This document shows positions 1-10,743 of a stretch of DNA of 64,000 bases, one piece after another. The notes beneath the pieces were generated by a model. The model was not told where the DNA came from and made no database searches. It saw only the letters and a list, made by a program, of their open reading frames with translations. This stretch comes from Chloroflexota bacterium (GTDB taxonomy: Bacteria > Chloroflexota > Anaerolineae > UBA4142). A program made the translations under genes and the position numbers. The stretch covers positions 1 to 64,000 of the forward strand of contig JACRMI010000028.1 of the NCBI GenBank assembly GCA_016215025.1. Direction: 5' to 3'. Positions within the stretch are counted from its first letter, which is position 1. Every line of letters begins with the position of its first letter.

Positions 1-188
1 GCCTCCTTACAGAAGCAGTATGAACGAAAAGATTCGATTATGCGATTGTTAATCCGATGTGCGGATGTGACGACTCAGCAACAATGTGTACGATGTCTCT
101 GGACTTTTTTGTGTACGATGTCCTTGGACACGACAATTAGGCGTTAACAGGCACAGAATTTTCAAAATAAAGAAATCCAGCATTTCGT

Positions 189-2705
189 TCAAATTGGATT
201 TGCCGATACGACGCGATTTCGTCCGCTGGATTTAGCCTGATAGAGTGCCACGTCCGACGCGCGCAAAACCTTTTCCGCCGTTTCGCCGTGTTGGGGAAAG
301 ATGGCAACGCCGAACGACGCCGTGATATTCACAAAAGGTTGTCCGAGATTCGACAGCGTAACTGTTTGGACGTGTTGCCGCAACTGTTCCGCCCGCTCAA
401 CCGAGTCCGCCAGCGAAGCATCGGGTAAGATCACGGCAAATTCCTCGCCCCCATAACGACAGACCACATCTTCTTTCCGCACTTGGCTTTCTAACTCCTC
501 GGCTAACGAGCGCAAGACCATGTCGCCTACATCATGTCCATAGGTATCATTAAACGCCTTAAAATGATCGACATCGATCATCAGAATGCCCACTTGCCTC
601 TTATGCCGTTTCGCGCGATGCAGTTCGCGTTCCAAGGATTGCGCGAAATAGCGTCGATTAAACAACCCCGTGAGCGGATCGCGGATTGCCATTTCCTGGA
701 GCGTCTCCCGCAATTGAATAGAGGCAAGCACCAAAGCCAAATGTTCGGCGACGGTCTCGGCGAGCTGTTGTTTCTCGACCGCGATGCCATTTATTTGACT
801 TTGCAACTGGAGCAATCCGACCACTTCACCTTGGGCAAGCATCGGAATACAAAGGGCACTGCCCACCACGCCCAGTTCCACATTTCTCAACACATGTTGA
901 CAGACAAGACCCGTTTCCACATTCTGAACGAGATGGACCTGCCCCCGGCGGAGGGCCCAACACTGGTCCGGGTGGAACATGTTGTCGGTCAGACAAACCG
1001 GCGGATTTCCCCATGCCGTCACGGTTTCGGTTTGATCGTGTAAATTAGAAATCCTGTACACGACGCCACAATCACCGTCGAACAATAGAGTCCCAAATTC
1101 GGCGATCACACGGTACGCCTCCTGAAGCGTTTGACAGGACTCTAAGAGTCCACCCATCTTGTTGAGTAACGCAAATTTGGAGTTGCGGTCTTCCAATTGC
1201 TTCGCTCGTTCTGCCAATTGCTCATTCACGCGCGCGAGTTCACTTTCGGCACGCTTGAGGTCGGTAATATCAATGCCGTAGACATTGACATAGTCGCCTG
1301 GCATCACAGGGACAAGCGTAAAGTGATACGTCCGATCTTCGGCTTGCTCCACTAACTCCTTGGGCATGGAACTGGCAAGCGTCCGGTCGATGAGCGCACG
1401 CCAAAAATCGGGAACCGGCTGACCGGCTACCAACTGCCAAATACGCATGACCGGCGCAGCGGCGGCGTTGGCATAGCGGATTAGCCCATTGGAACTTATT
1501 CGGAGAATGGGATAAGGATTCTCATCGGGGAAACGAGCAAGTTGTGCGATTTGCGCTTGGGCGGTCTTGAAATCGGTGATGTCGCGTACAATCGCCACTG
1601 AGCCGGTGATTTTGCCCTCCGCATCGCGCATGGGCGCAGAACTGTACTCGCGATACCGCAGCCTCCCCGTCTCGCGATGCCGCATGATCTCTTCCCCCCG
1701 CACAATCTTGCCCTGGACTGATCGCAAGAGTGGCGCGTCTTCGACAGGGCGGAGTGTCCCATCGAGATTCAAGATGTCAACCTCTTGATAGAGTTCTTCA
1801 ATCGTCTTGTTCTCGAATTCCTCCAAACCCATGGGCGTCACCGAGGGCAGATTGATTAAACTTATTTTGCCATCGGGAGTGCAAATCCAGACTTCGTCGG
1901 CGATTCCTTCGACGACACCCTGCCAGCGCATTCGCTCGGCTTCCAGTTCCTGAATTCGCTTTTCGAGAGCTTGGTTGAGTTGCTTGAGTTGGGTTTCTGT
2001 GCGAGTGCGCTCCGTGATGTTAATCGCGTAGATCGCAATCCCTTCCGATGAGGGATGTACTCGAATTTCATATTTCGCTTCGGTCATAACACCTTTGGCT
2101 TCAAAACGCACAGGGATACGCTGGGTCATAACAGCGCGATAGTGCGTCTCAATAGGTGTACCGAGTAGAGCGGGGAATTGTTCCCAGAGGTTCCGTCCAA
2201 TTAATTCTCCCGGCAGAACGCCAATGAATTGGGCAGCCGGTAAATTAGCATACGTAATGCGCCACGCACAATCCAGCGTAATCAATCCATCCTCAATGGT
2301 ACCAATAAGTTCTAACATACGTTGGTTGGTTTGATGGAGTCGATGTGCACCGTCTTCGCCTTGCCCTTGCTGGACAGAGACCGCGAGACGGATCACCTCT
2401 GCCAATTCTGACTCGTGGATTTCGTCCGACAGCAGAATAACAGGTACGTCGGGACACTCTCGCTCGGCGATTTGCATTGCGTTCCATTCATCGCTGGCAG
2501 AGAAGGAATCATCCACCAAGACTAGGTCGGGCTGAAACGTCTGGCACTCCTCCAATAGCGACTGGTCGTTATTCACAAGTCTGAATTCAAAAGGCAAGCC
2601 GTTTTTTTCTAACGCGCGCGCGACGTGGTCGGCATCGCTTGAAAAAGTATGTAAATAGAGAATCTTGGTATTTTTCATCGTTCGCCTTTCGCTCAGGACG
2701 AGCAC
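189..2705 (-). CDS. Multi-sensor diguanylate cyclase (N-terminal REC-like, PAS repeats, GAF, GGDEF)
   Basis: 838-aa ORF; GGEEF active site in RYGGEEFAVILPDA, with RxxD I-site (RKED) five residues upstream; PAS and GAF-like segments. Confidence 0.9.
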   Translation of the reverse strand: MLVLSERRTMKNTKILYLHTFSSDADHVARALEKNGLPFEFRLVNNDQSLLEECQTFQPDLVLVDDSFSASDEWNAMQIAERECPDVPVILLSDEIHESELAEVIRLAVSVQQGQGEDGAHRLHQTNQRMLELIGTIEDGLITLDCAWRITYANLPAAQFIGVLPGELIGRNLWEQFPALLGTPIETHYRAVMTQRIPVRFEAKGVMTEAKYEIRVHPSSEGIAIYAINITERTRTETQLKQLNQALEKRIQELEAERMRWQGVVEGIADEVWICTPDGKISLINLPSVTPMGLEEFENKTIEELYQEVDILNLDGTLRPVEDAPLLRSVQGKIVRGEEIMRHRETGRLRYREYSSAPMRDAEGKITGSVAIVRDITDFKTAQAQIAQLARFPDENPYPILRISSNGLIRYANAAAAPVMRIWQLVAGQPVPDFWRALIDRTLASSMPKELVEQAEDRTYHFTLVPVMPGDYVNVYGIDITDLKRAESELARVNEQLAERAKQLEDRNSKFALLNKMGGLLESCQTLQEAYRVIAEFGTLLFDGDCGVVYRISNLHDQTETVTAWGNPPVCLTDNMFHPDQCWALRRGQVHLVQNVETGLVCQHVLRNVELGVVGSALCIPMLAQGEVVGLLQLQSQINGIAVEKQQLAETVAEHLALVLASIQLRETLQEMAIRDPLTGLFNRRYFAQSLERELHRAKRHKRQVGILMIDVDHFKAFNDTYGHDVGDMVLRSLAEELESQVRKEDVVCRYGGEEFAVILPDASLADSVERAEQLRQHVQTVTLSNLGQPFVNITASFGVAIFPQHGETAEKVLRASDVALYQAKSSGRNRVVSANPI

Positions 2706-2747
2706 CCCTCATCAGGATTCATGCACTTGCGATAAACAAAAAGGGCA

Positions 2748-2790
2748 TCGACTGCATGTGTCAAGTGCACTGCAATTGATGCCCTGAATT
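2748..2790 (-). promoter_or_regulatory. Imperfect hairpin upstream of the GGDEF gene
   Basis: gggcatc...gatgccc inverted repeat with further pairing (gactgcatgtg / gtgcactgcaatt). Confidence 0.4.
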
Positions 2791-2977
2791 GGCGGGATAT
2801 ATTTAACCCTCGCTCCGCTGGAGAATCAAGGGGACGAAGCGGGCACTAATTCTAATCAAGTGACGAAAAAATTATAGTAAGTCCGTTGACGGTTGTCAAG
2901 GGGACGCAGTTGATTTCAGTCAATCGGAAATCTCCCGGTTTCTTTGGCGGCACAAAGCATTTGATGACACCCGCTCT

Positions 2978-3574
2978 TTATGGGTGCTCACCTATCATAT
3001 CGACAAAGGTTTCCAAGAGCGAAGGATCAAAGCAATGGCGATTTTCCTGAAGCACTTTTAAGGCTTCCGCCGAACCATAGACCATCTTGGGTCTGTAAGC
3101 ACGGTGACTCGTAAGAGCGTCATAGAAATCAGTGATCCTGATAATACGTGCCACCAGAGGAATCGCATTGCCTTTCAAACCTTCGGGATAACCACTCCCA
3201 TCGTAGTTTTCATGATGGCTACGAATCGCCATCATAATCATGAAGTGCATCTTCAATGGTTGAATGAGTTTATAGCCCAATAACGTGTGTTGTTGGACCA
3301 TTAGAAATTCAGCGCGTGTCAAGCGGGCCGGTTTATTGATCACCGATTCATTGATAGCGACTTTGCCCACATCATGTAAGGTGGCAGCGTGGTGCAACGC
3401 ATCACGCTTGTCGGAATCCATGTGGATTCGCTCGGCGAGTTTTCTGCTGAGATGGGCTACGCCTGCGGAGTGTTTTTCGGCATTCGGGTCGCGCAAATCG
3501 ACTATACGGACAAGAAGCTGGGTAAGGTCATTGAGAGACGCCTCGTCCAGCCAGTGCTTCTTTGTGCTTTTCAT
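2978..3574 (-). CDS. HD-GYP domain protein (c-di-GMP phosphodiesterase family)
   Basis: HDVGK, HHENYDGSGYPEGLKG and ARIIRITDFYDALTSHRAYRP motifs. Confidence 0.92.
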   Translation of the reverse strand: MKSTKKHWLDEASLNDLTQLLVRIVDLRDPNAEKHSAGVAHLSRKLAERIHMDSDKRDALHHAATLHDVGKVAINESVINKPARLTRAEFLMVQQHTLLGYKLIQPLKMHFMIMMAIRSHHENYDGSGYPEGLKGNAIPLVARIIRITDFYDALTSHRAYRPKMVYGSAEALKVLQENRHCFDPSLLETFVDMIGEHP

Positions 3575-4067
3575 CTTATCTTCTCCTAAAGACTATCCTT
3601 TTTATTATACGCAGCCCTCAACTCGTAATCAGACGGAAGACTGGAAACCGAGACCTTCCCAAGTGGGTATTGGAAATATACTGATCGGGAAGGCTCGCAA
3701 TTCTCCAATTTACATTTTGCTCGACCGCTACCTCATCAAACACTGAACCCGCACTCGTCATCTCCTAGTGCGGGCGCATCGGGTACAAGATCATTGTTCG
3801 AGAAGATCACCATTTTGCGATGACATTCCCGGGCTTGGCAACGTCACAGTGTTTTTATTGGTGTTGGGAAAGATTATAGCGCGTGCCGTATGCAGCGTCA
3901 ATCACTTGTATCTAGAGTTCAGACAGGAGTTCGGACAGGAGATTGAACTAACCTCGTAAATGGCAAAACCTGACGATAAATTTTACGACGACGATGGGGT
4001 GGCAGATCCAATTTTTGTTTCAACAAAATGATCTTTCAGAAATAGGAAAACAAAATCCAAACGAGTT

Positions 4068-4125
4068 AAAATACAGTGCGTGACCGAAATTGGATAGTGC
4101 CAACTTCGGTCACGCACTGTATTTT
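4068..4125. terminator. Perfect 21-bp stem hairpin, probable terminator of the 4277-5380 gene
   Basis: aaaatacagtgcgtgaccgaa / ttcggtcacgcactgtatttt with 16-nt loop; T-tract on either strand. Confidence 0.7.
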
Positions 4126-4197
4126 TGTCTCTTTTTATCACGTGACCATGTCAAAAAAAACTTGATTTACTAGGCATCAATGGAAAAAATTAACACA

Positions 4198-4214
4198 GCG
4201 GGAGCGACGGGCGT
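4198..4214 (+). repeat. Copy 1 of GCGGGAGCGACGGGCGT dispersed element
   Basis: Same motif at 46308-46324 and 58239-58255; downstream similarity to copy 3 (cagcggYaaYtttt...). Confidence 0.7.
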
Positions 4215-4276
4215 CGGTTACTCAGCGGCAACTTTTCATTCGTAATTCTGACCGCTACTTGATTGCAGATCGCCGG

Positions 4277-5380
4277 TCAGCTTTCCACTTGGCTTGCACC
4301 GCGCAGCCGGTCCACGGGTGGCAAATTTGAGACGGTGCGTGTAGTGCCTGATCCCTCAATGGCTTTGACCGCAATCTCCTGCACTTGGCCGTAGGATTTT
4401 TCAATCTGGGTCGAAAGCCTAACGATCTGCTGCTGCTGTTCTTTCACCGTCTGCTGCAGTGACTCGATGCGAGACTGAAGCACTTTTTGCTCACCCTCAA
4501 ATTCTTTCTTCACGAGCGCTTCGTGTGTCTCTGATTCTCGGCTCAGGCGGGCAGTGGTTTCTTTGACGGACTTGTCGACAGCGGCAGCCAGTTCCGCGGG
4601 GAAGGCAGCTGTCGTTTCGCGGAGCTTGACGAGTTCGGCTTCTTTCGCGGCCAGAGCTTGCTCGCGCACCTTCAGGTCTCGCTCCAACTCCTCGCGATGG
4701 AGTTGGGTTTCACGCTCCATCCGAGCCTTTTCATATTCGAATTGCTCTTGCGCCAATCGTTTTTGCCTCTCAAAAGCGTAGGTATATTCTTCCGCCTCGC
4801 GTTCGCGCTTTCGCTTCTCCGCTGATTCTCGGGTCTGGACTTCGCCGTCATGCACCTTCTGCTCTTCCTTCCAAGCCAGACGGGTAGAAGCGATCTCGGC
4901 TTCGAGCGATTGCTTCTTCTCAGCCATCTCGTTTTCGAACCGCTCCCGTTTTTCCTTCTGCGCTTCTAAAAGCGCAGCCAGCGACAACGCTTCTTTTTCA
5001 ATGGTCGAAAGCTCCGTAAGTTCTTTCTCGCGGGCCTCCACAGCTCGTTTGAGATGCAGGTATTTCTCGATTTCTTCTTCCATGCGGTCCGAAAGCTCAA
5101 TCAAGACCTTGCTGATTTCTGACCGCAAATTACTTACTTCGCGTGCGATTCCCTCCGTGGACAAGGACTCGGCAACCTGCATAGCTTCTTCTCTTTGCTT
5201 TTCCTCCGCTCTTTGCTGCGGTTTGAGCTCGGTTTCCCGTTTTTCCTTTAGCCGTTTCACCATCTCTTTGTAAGCGGTCAGCATTTCCTGTTTTGTGCTG
5301 GACGCGGTAATTTGAGGGATTGGGGAATCCGAGGGTTGTTCGTCTGGCATCGTTGTCTCCTTCCTTTTTGTTTCAGTCAC
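4277..5380 (-). CDS. Long coiled-coil protein of unknown function
   Basis: 367-aa ORF dominated by Glu/Lys/Arg/Ala heptad-like sequence. Confidence 0.75.
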   Translation of the reverse strand: MTETKRKETTMPDEQPSDSPIPQITASSTKQEMLTAYKEMVKRLKEKRETELKPQQRAEEKQREEAMQVAESLSTEGIAREVSNLRSEISKVLIELSDRMEEEIEKYLHLKRAVEAREKELTELSTIEKEALSLAALLEAQKEKRERFENEMAEKKQSLEAEIASTRLAWKEEQKVHDGEVQTRESAEKRKREREAEEYTYAFERQKRLAQEQFEYEKARMERETQLHREELERDLKVREQALAAKEAELVKLRETTAAFPAELAAAVDKSVKETTARLSRESETHEALVKKEFEGEQKVLQSRIESLQQTVKEQQQQIVRLSTQIEKSYGQVQEIAVKAIEGSGTTRTVSNLPPVDRLRGASQVES

Positions 5381-5579
5381 AACGGCGTCGGCTTAGATTC
5401 TTTTCGACAACTGAAAGTGTCGAAAGAGCAATAGTTCCGCTTGTAGTATAGGCGATTCCCCGTGCCTGTCAACAGTGTTAGGCATCACCACATCAAAGCG
5501 TAGAGTGACTTGTTGAAATCGAAGGCACGAAGAAACGCGAATCGCAAGTGGCAACTCCGTTACTATGTGACCAACTCAT

Positions 5580-6840
5580 CGAATCCTTTGCCGTGGCATT
5601 CAATGCCATCATTTCTTCTGCGGATTGGCGCGCGACATCCAGCTTGCCTGCGCGCAACTAGGCGAGCGTGAGATCGTACAAGTCCGTTCCCAAATCGGCG
5701 GGCTGTCCCAGCGGACGACGAAGCGCAAGCCCAGCTTGCCTGTGCTCGATGGCTTGAGGCAACTCGCCCAACTCGCGTTCTGCTGCCCCCAGGTTTGCGA
5801 GCGCGTTTGCTTCCATCACCGGACTGTTTATCGCATGCGCCAGTGTCAAACCGCATTCGCCCGCCGCTTTGGCTTCTGCAAAGTTTCCGACAAAAAACGC
5901 GGTCATTCCCAGGTTGAGCACACTGATGAGTTGTCCACGCACATTGTTCATCGCTTTGAATAATGCCTGCGCACGCCAAGATTTTTCCAATCCCTCCGTG
6001 TAACGCCCAGTCAATTTGCCGCGAGCAATTCGGAATTGATCAACACTGCCGCTTGTCCCTGACGTTTGCCCATTGGTAGGGCTGGGGTTCTAAGGTTGCG
6101 CCACCCCACAAGACGCGACCGCCTTGAGTTTGGGCGTTGAGCGCAAGTTCAGAAAATCGTCGGCAATTTGGATCAGCGGTACTTTGGTCGTCAAGCGCGC
6201 ATGGCGCACTATGCTTTCGTACAGCGCAGTTGTGGCATCGGCTCGACCGCAAGTTCTTGGCGCAACCGGCGGGCGAACTATTCGAACTCGAATAACGCTC
6301 CCGAGCGGTCGCCGGTTTCGTAACGCAGCGCAATCAGTTGGCGCATCGTATCTTCGCGCAAGGGAGCGCGCGCGCGCAATTGACGTGCGTATTCCAAGGC
6401 GCGAACGTAATCGCGCTCAACGCGGTAGTGCAAAATGAGTTGATTCAAATCAGTGAAGTAAAGCGCACGGAGTTGTTCACGGGGATAAAAGAGCCAATCG
6501 GCGTAGACACTTTTGAGAAGATCGCCAGAGTAGAGCGCAACTGTATCTGCCAATCGATCGGAGTTTGCACTCTGTTGTTTGAACTCAGCGACATCGAACC
6601 AATAATTCGACCCAGGATTCCATTGTGCATTCTCAGCGTCCACGATCAACCACGGTCCATCTTCACACGCGGGTGGCAGAGCGTGCGCAAGTTGATGGAG
6701 ATGGCGACACACATTCGCGCGCGTTCGCCTCAGTTTCGTCGGGCCACATGGAGCCGCAACATATCCATCCTCACGGGTAAATCATTCTGGTCTGCCGCTA
6801 ACCCACAGCCAGCGAACCGCACCTCTGAGATTGGTTGAAT
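5580..6840 (-). pseudogene. Decayed SARP/BTAD-TPR transcriptional regulator
   Basis: BTAD-like piece (GPWLIVDAENAQWNPGSNYWFDVAEF...ALEYARQLRARAPLREDTMRQLIALRYETGDRSGALFEFE) in one frame; TPR-like piece (MTGRYTEGLEKSWRAQALF...) in another; frameshifts between. Confidence 0.7.
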
Positions 6841-7068
6841 GGTACAAACGTCTTTGCACCGGCAATCTCATTCTCCGGATCAGCCATCATCGCGTGCGTA
6901 GGTTCAATCAGAGGATAATCAGAAGGCAAGTCTATGTCAAGAGCTAAAAATCACTTTGCACATTGGAAAATTGACAGAACTTCATAGTCGATGCTACAAT
7001 GTTGCTAGAGGTATAGGTGTCTAATGATGGGCATTTGGTCGTGCCATGTTCATCTCTGATGGAGGGCG

Positions 7069-10000
7069 ATGAATGCCGCGATTCAGTTAATCTCCAAGAA
7101 CTCCCTCATCCTCACCAAACTTCAACCGCCTTTGTTACGCCGCACGACGTTGCTGCGTGAACGGCTTGCCACCATTGTACGCGCTGCCATCGACCGTCGT
7201 CTGACGCTGGTTTGCGCCGGAGCGGGTTATGGCAAGACGACCCTCATCGCCAATAGTTTCGACGATGCGCCTCATCCGATAGTTTGGTATAGTCTCGGTC
7301 GCAGCGATAACGATCTCATCACTTTTTTCTCCTATTTGACTACGGGGTTGGACGCCGAGTTCCCTGGTATTGCTCAAGCCATCCGTGAGGCGCTCGACCA
7401 AGTTTCCGAGTCTCCGACGCGGGCTTTGATCAGCGCATGTGTGAACGAACTGGTCGCGTACGCTCAGCGCGACTTTGTCCTCGTCCTCGACGATTTCCAA
7501 TTGGTCGAACAAACTGCGGCAGTTGTAGAGATGCTCGATCAATTGATTTGTCACGCACCTCCCCAAGTCCATTTCGTCATCGCTACCCGCGCCGCACCGA
7601 CGTTCGCCTGCTTGCCTCGACTGCGTGCAGAGGGGCAAGCGATCGAAATCGGCGAGCAAGATTTACGTTTCCAGTCGGAAGAAGCCGATGCGCTGTTCGA
7701 TCAATGTCTCCAGTTGCAACCGCTCGATGTGCAGATGCGCGCGCTCATCGAACAGATCGAAGGATGGGCATTGGGTCTCTTGATGGCAGGACAGTCCCTC
7801 AAAAGCAATAGTCACTCTCCCGTGACGTCGCTGGAAAATGTGACTGACCGACGTGTTCTATTCGGTTATCTGAGTGAAGAAGTCATGCGCCAACAGCCCT
7901 CCGATCTCGTCGATTTCTTGACGAGCTCGGCAATTCTTTCGTGGCTGGAATCGTCGGTGTGCGACGCCGCGCTCGGTCGAGTGGATTCGGCGAAACATCT
8001 CAAACGGCTTGAACAGCAATGCCTCTTTGTGATTCCGACCTCGGACGGCTATCTGCGCTATCATCGTCTCTTCCGCGAATTTTTGCTGCAACAACTCGCG
8101 AACGACCCAGCCCGTGCCGAGGCCCTGCATCGACGAGCAGCAGTCTATTTTGAAGAGCATCAAGATTTCGAAACGGCGATCTTTCACTGGTTCGAGTCGG
8201 GGGATCATCGCCAAGCCGCGCGCCTCATCTCAGCGATCTCGGAAGAGATGCTGCGGGCAGCACGCTTCGACACGTTAAGCTTTTGGTTTGGACGATTGTC
8301 GGAAGCCGAGTTCGCGGAATTTCCAGAACTCATCGTTCGCCAGGGGCAATTGTGCGAAGCGCGCGATGAGTGGGATCATGCCTTGGAATACTATGAACGC
8401 GCCGTGCAAGCGTACACCGCGCGCGGAGATTTGATTGGATTGAGCCAGGTTCTCCGGAGTAAGGGGTATGTGCTCGATTGGCGCAAAGGCGAACATATCG
8501 AAGCCGAGCGATTGCATCGGGAGGCGCTCAGCTATGTGGGCGATGAGTATCGGCGACAGCGCGCGGCACTCATTGCCAGTCTCGCCCGCGATCAACTTTC
8601 GGCGGGCAACACGGCGGCGGCGCAAACCCTTTATCAAGAAGCGCTCGCTCTCCACGGCTCGGACCGTCAGGGACAACTGGATACGCTGCTCAATCCTGGG
8701 TCTTGGCTCTTTCATAGTCTGGGCGATTTCACGCAAGCGATTTCGGTCTTGCGCCGCGCCGAGCGGTTGGCGTACGAGTTGAACAATTCGTGCCAACTAG
8801 CGGAAACCTACAACAACCTCAGCGTGAATCTTTATTTTCTCGGACGCTATGCTGAATCGCTCGACTATGCCGAAAAGGCGCTCGCGCTCGGTCGCGCGTT
8901 GGGCGATCCGCACCAAGAAGCCTATGCGTTAATGAACCAGGCGAATGCATTCGAGATGACGTGCCGCATGAGCTATACTGATCTGTATCAGCAATACGAG
9001 CACACGTTGCGTATCGAACAGGCACTGGGCGATCGTCGTTTTAGCATTGCGATCCTCGTCTTTATGATGATCCTGTCGCGGCGCGGCGGCGATCCCGCGC
9101 AAGCCGCACAGTACGGCGCGCAAGCGCTCACACTCGCGCGGGAACGGGGTCTGCGCTGGCTGACCGGCTTTGTGCTAGTTCAATTAGGCGCGGCGCGAAT
9201 TTGGTTGGACAGCGACGATGCCTCGACCGCATTGGAACAAGCCCTGCAAATCTTTGTCGATTGCGGCGACCAATTCCATTCGATGGTCGCGCATTTCTGG
9301 TTGGCGACCCTTTATCACTCTGAAAGCAACTCTGCCTTTCTTCCACATTTGCGCGAGTGCCTGCAGATCGCGGTCGCGCATCAGTACGATTATTTCTTTC
9401 GCACGGAAATCCAGGCAAGCATTCCGCTTTTGGTCTCGGCGCTGGAAAACGATTTGTGGTCGGCGTACGTCGTTCCGATTTTGGTCAAGCTCGGACCTGC
9501 CGTGGCCGATTCGTTACGCCCGCTTCTCTCTCACTCGAACAAGTCAGTCCGCGATCATGCTCAAGTTGCACTGAAAGAGATGGGAATCACTCTGCCGACC
9601 TCGCGCCGCACGCAGGCATTTGTTCCTCAGTTGACAATTCGCGTGTTTGGAAATTTTTGCGTATGGCGAGGCGAGCAGCTCATTGAGGAACGTGAGTGGG
9701 GACGCCGCAAGTCCAAGCGCCTGCTCAAGATTCTCGCGCTCAGCCCCGGACATGCTCTGCCCAAAGATATGATCGTCGAACTGATGTGGGGTGATGCCGA
9801 TCCGCAGGCAGCGAATGCGAATTTCTATCGCACGTTGTACAATCTGCGCCGGGTGCTCGAACCCCTTGCGCCGCACTCAGGCGCAAACTATATTACGCTC
9901 GACGGCGGCGTGGTGGCGTTGACGAACGAGTTGATCGCCAGGATCGATGTCGATGAATTTGTTTTTGGGGTGGAAGAGGCGCGCAAATTTGCGCGCCTGG

Positions 10001-10398
10001 GGAATCGAACTATGGCATTGAACACGTTCGTCTCGGTCGCCGAATTATACAAAGACGATCTCTCGACGGACGATCTTTACGACGATTGGGTGCAGCCAAA
10101 GCGCGAGCAATTATTGCAACTCTATCTCGGCGCGCTCAAGGAGATGGGCAAGCTCGCGCAGGCGACCGGGGATGTTGAGCGCGCGATAGAATATTTGCGG
10201 CTGGCGTTTCAGCGCGATAGCACTTCCGAACAACTTTGTCTTACCCTGCTGCAATGCCTGGTCCAAGTCGGCAGGCGTTCCGATGCGCTACAATACTACG
10301 CCACCTGCGAAAAAGCCCTCGCCGATCTTGACCTGACACCTTCGGCAGAATTACGAGCGGCAAAGCGCGCCCTCTTCGATACGCGCGCGCCCGCCTAA
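7069..10398 (+). CDS. MalT-like ATPase / TPR / C-terminal BTAD transcriptional regulator
   Basis: Walker A GAGYGKTTL, LVLDDFQ, TPR region, C-terminal winged-helix plus BTAD (LTIRVFGNFCVWRGEQ...KSKRLLKILALSPGHALPKD). Confidence 0.88.
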   Translation: MNAAIQLISKNSLILTKLQPPLLRRTTLLRERLATIVRAAIDRRLTLVCAGAGYGKTTLIANSFDDAPHPIVWYSLGRSDNDLITFFSYLTTGLDAEFPGIAQAIREALDQVSESPTRALISACVNELVAYAQRDFVLVLDDFQLVEQTAAVVEMLDQLICHAPPQVHFVIATRAAPTFACLPRLRAEGQAIEIGEQDLRFQSEEADALFDQCLQLQPLDVQMRALIEQIEGWALGLLMAGQSLKSNSHSPVTSLENVTDRRVLFGYLSEEVMRQQPSDLVDFLTSSAILSWLESSVCDAALGRVDSAKHLKRLEQQCLFVIPTSDGYLRYHRLFREFLLQQLANDPARAEALHRRAAVYFEEHQDFETAIFHWFESGDHRQAARLISAISEEMLRAARFDTLSFWFGRLSEAEFAEFPELIVRQGQLCEARDEWDHALEYYERAVQAYTARGDLIGLSQVLRSKGYVLDWRKGEHIEAERLHREALSYVGDEYRRQRAALIASLARDQLSAGNTAAAQTLYQEALALHGSDRQGQLDTLLNPGSWLFHSLGDFTQAISVLRRAERLAYELNNSCQLAETYNNLSVNLYFLGRYAESLDYAEKALALGRALGDPHQEAYALMNQANAFEMTCRMSYTDLYQQYEHTLRIEQALGDRRFSIAILVFMMILSRRGGDPAQAAQYGAQALTLARERGLRWLTGFVLVQLGAARIWLDSDDASTALEQALQIFVDCGDQFHSMVAHFWLATLYHSESNSAFLPHLRECLQIAVAHQYDYFFRTEIQASIPLLVSALENDLWSAYVVPILVKLGPAVADSLRPLLSHSNKSVRDHAQVALKEMGITLPTSRRTQAFVPQLTIRVFGNFCVWRGEQLIEEREWGRRKSKRLLKILALSPGHALPKDMIVELMWGDADPQAANANFYRTLYNLRRVLEPLAPHSGANYITLDGGVVALTNELIARIDVDEFVFGVEEARKFARLGNRTMALNTFVSVAELYKDDLSTDDLYDDWVQPKREQLLQLYLGALKEMGKLAQATGDVERAIEYLRLAFQRDSTSEQLCLTLLQCLVQVGRRSDALQYYATCEKALADLDLTPSAELRAAKRALFDTRAPA

Positions 10399-10424
10399 CC
10401 TCCCGGAATCGGCGAGCGTTCTCT

Positions 10425-10475
10425 ACGCGCTCCCTCGCCCTGCAAGGGAGAGGGTTGGGGTGAGGGTCGATCATC
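10425..10475. repeat. PHPNPLP-type dispersed repeat
   Basis: gctccctcgccctgcaagggagagggttggggtgaggg; minus strand reads DPHPNPLPCRARE, a commonly seen intergenic repeat in bacterial genomes. Confidence 0.6.
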
Positions 10476-10716
10476 CTCCCGCAATCGGCGACCACAGCGC
10501 GATCCTATCCCCATCACTCAATCGATCCGCGTCCTGGCGCTGGACTCCGTTGACCAGCACGATGGCAACCTCTGCGCGCGGCAAGCCCAACCTCTCGTCG
10601 ATCAAACCTGCGATGGTGGTGTCCTCCGGAATCTCACACGCGAACGACTCGCCGATTCCCAACTCCGGACGGTACCGCCGCAAATCGGCGAACAGTTTCA
10701 CCTGAACTCGAATCAT
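10471..10716 (-). CDS. MoaD/ThiS-family sulfur carrier-like protein
   Basis: 81 aa, ubiquitin-like pattern (VKLFADLRRY...LVNGVQRQDADRLSDGDRIALWSPIAGG) with terminal GG; next to AOR. Confidence 0.85.
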   Translation of the reverse strand: MIRVQVKLFADLRRYRPELGIGESFACEIPEDTTIAGLIDERLGLPRAEVAIVLVNGVQRQDADRLSDGDRIALWSPIAGG

Positions 10717-10743
10717 CGATTACCAATTTCCACTCTCTAGTCT

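Noticed and set aside
3960-4031. 23-codon ORF MAKPDDKFYDDDGVADPIFVSTK
   Set aside because: No clear RBS and no conservation evidence; could be a gene remnant.
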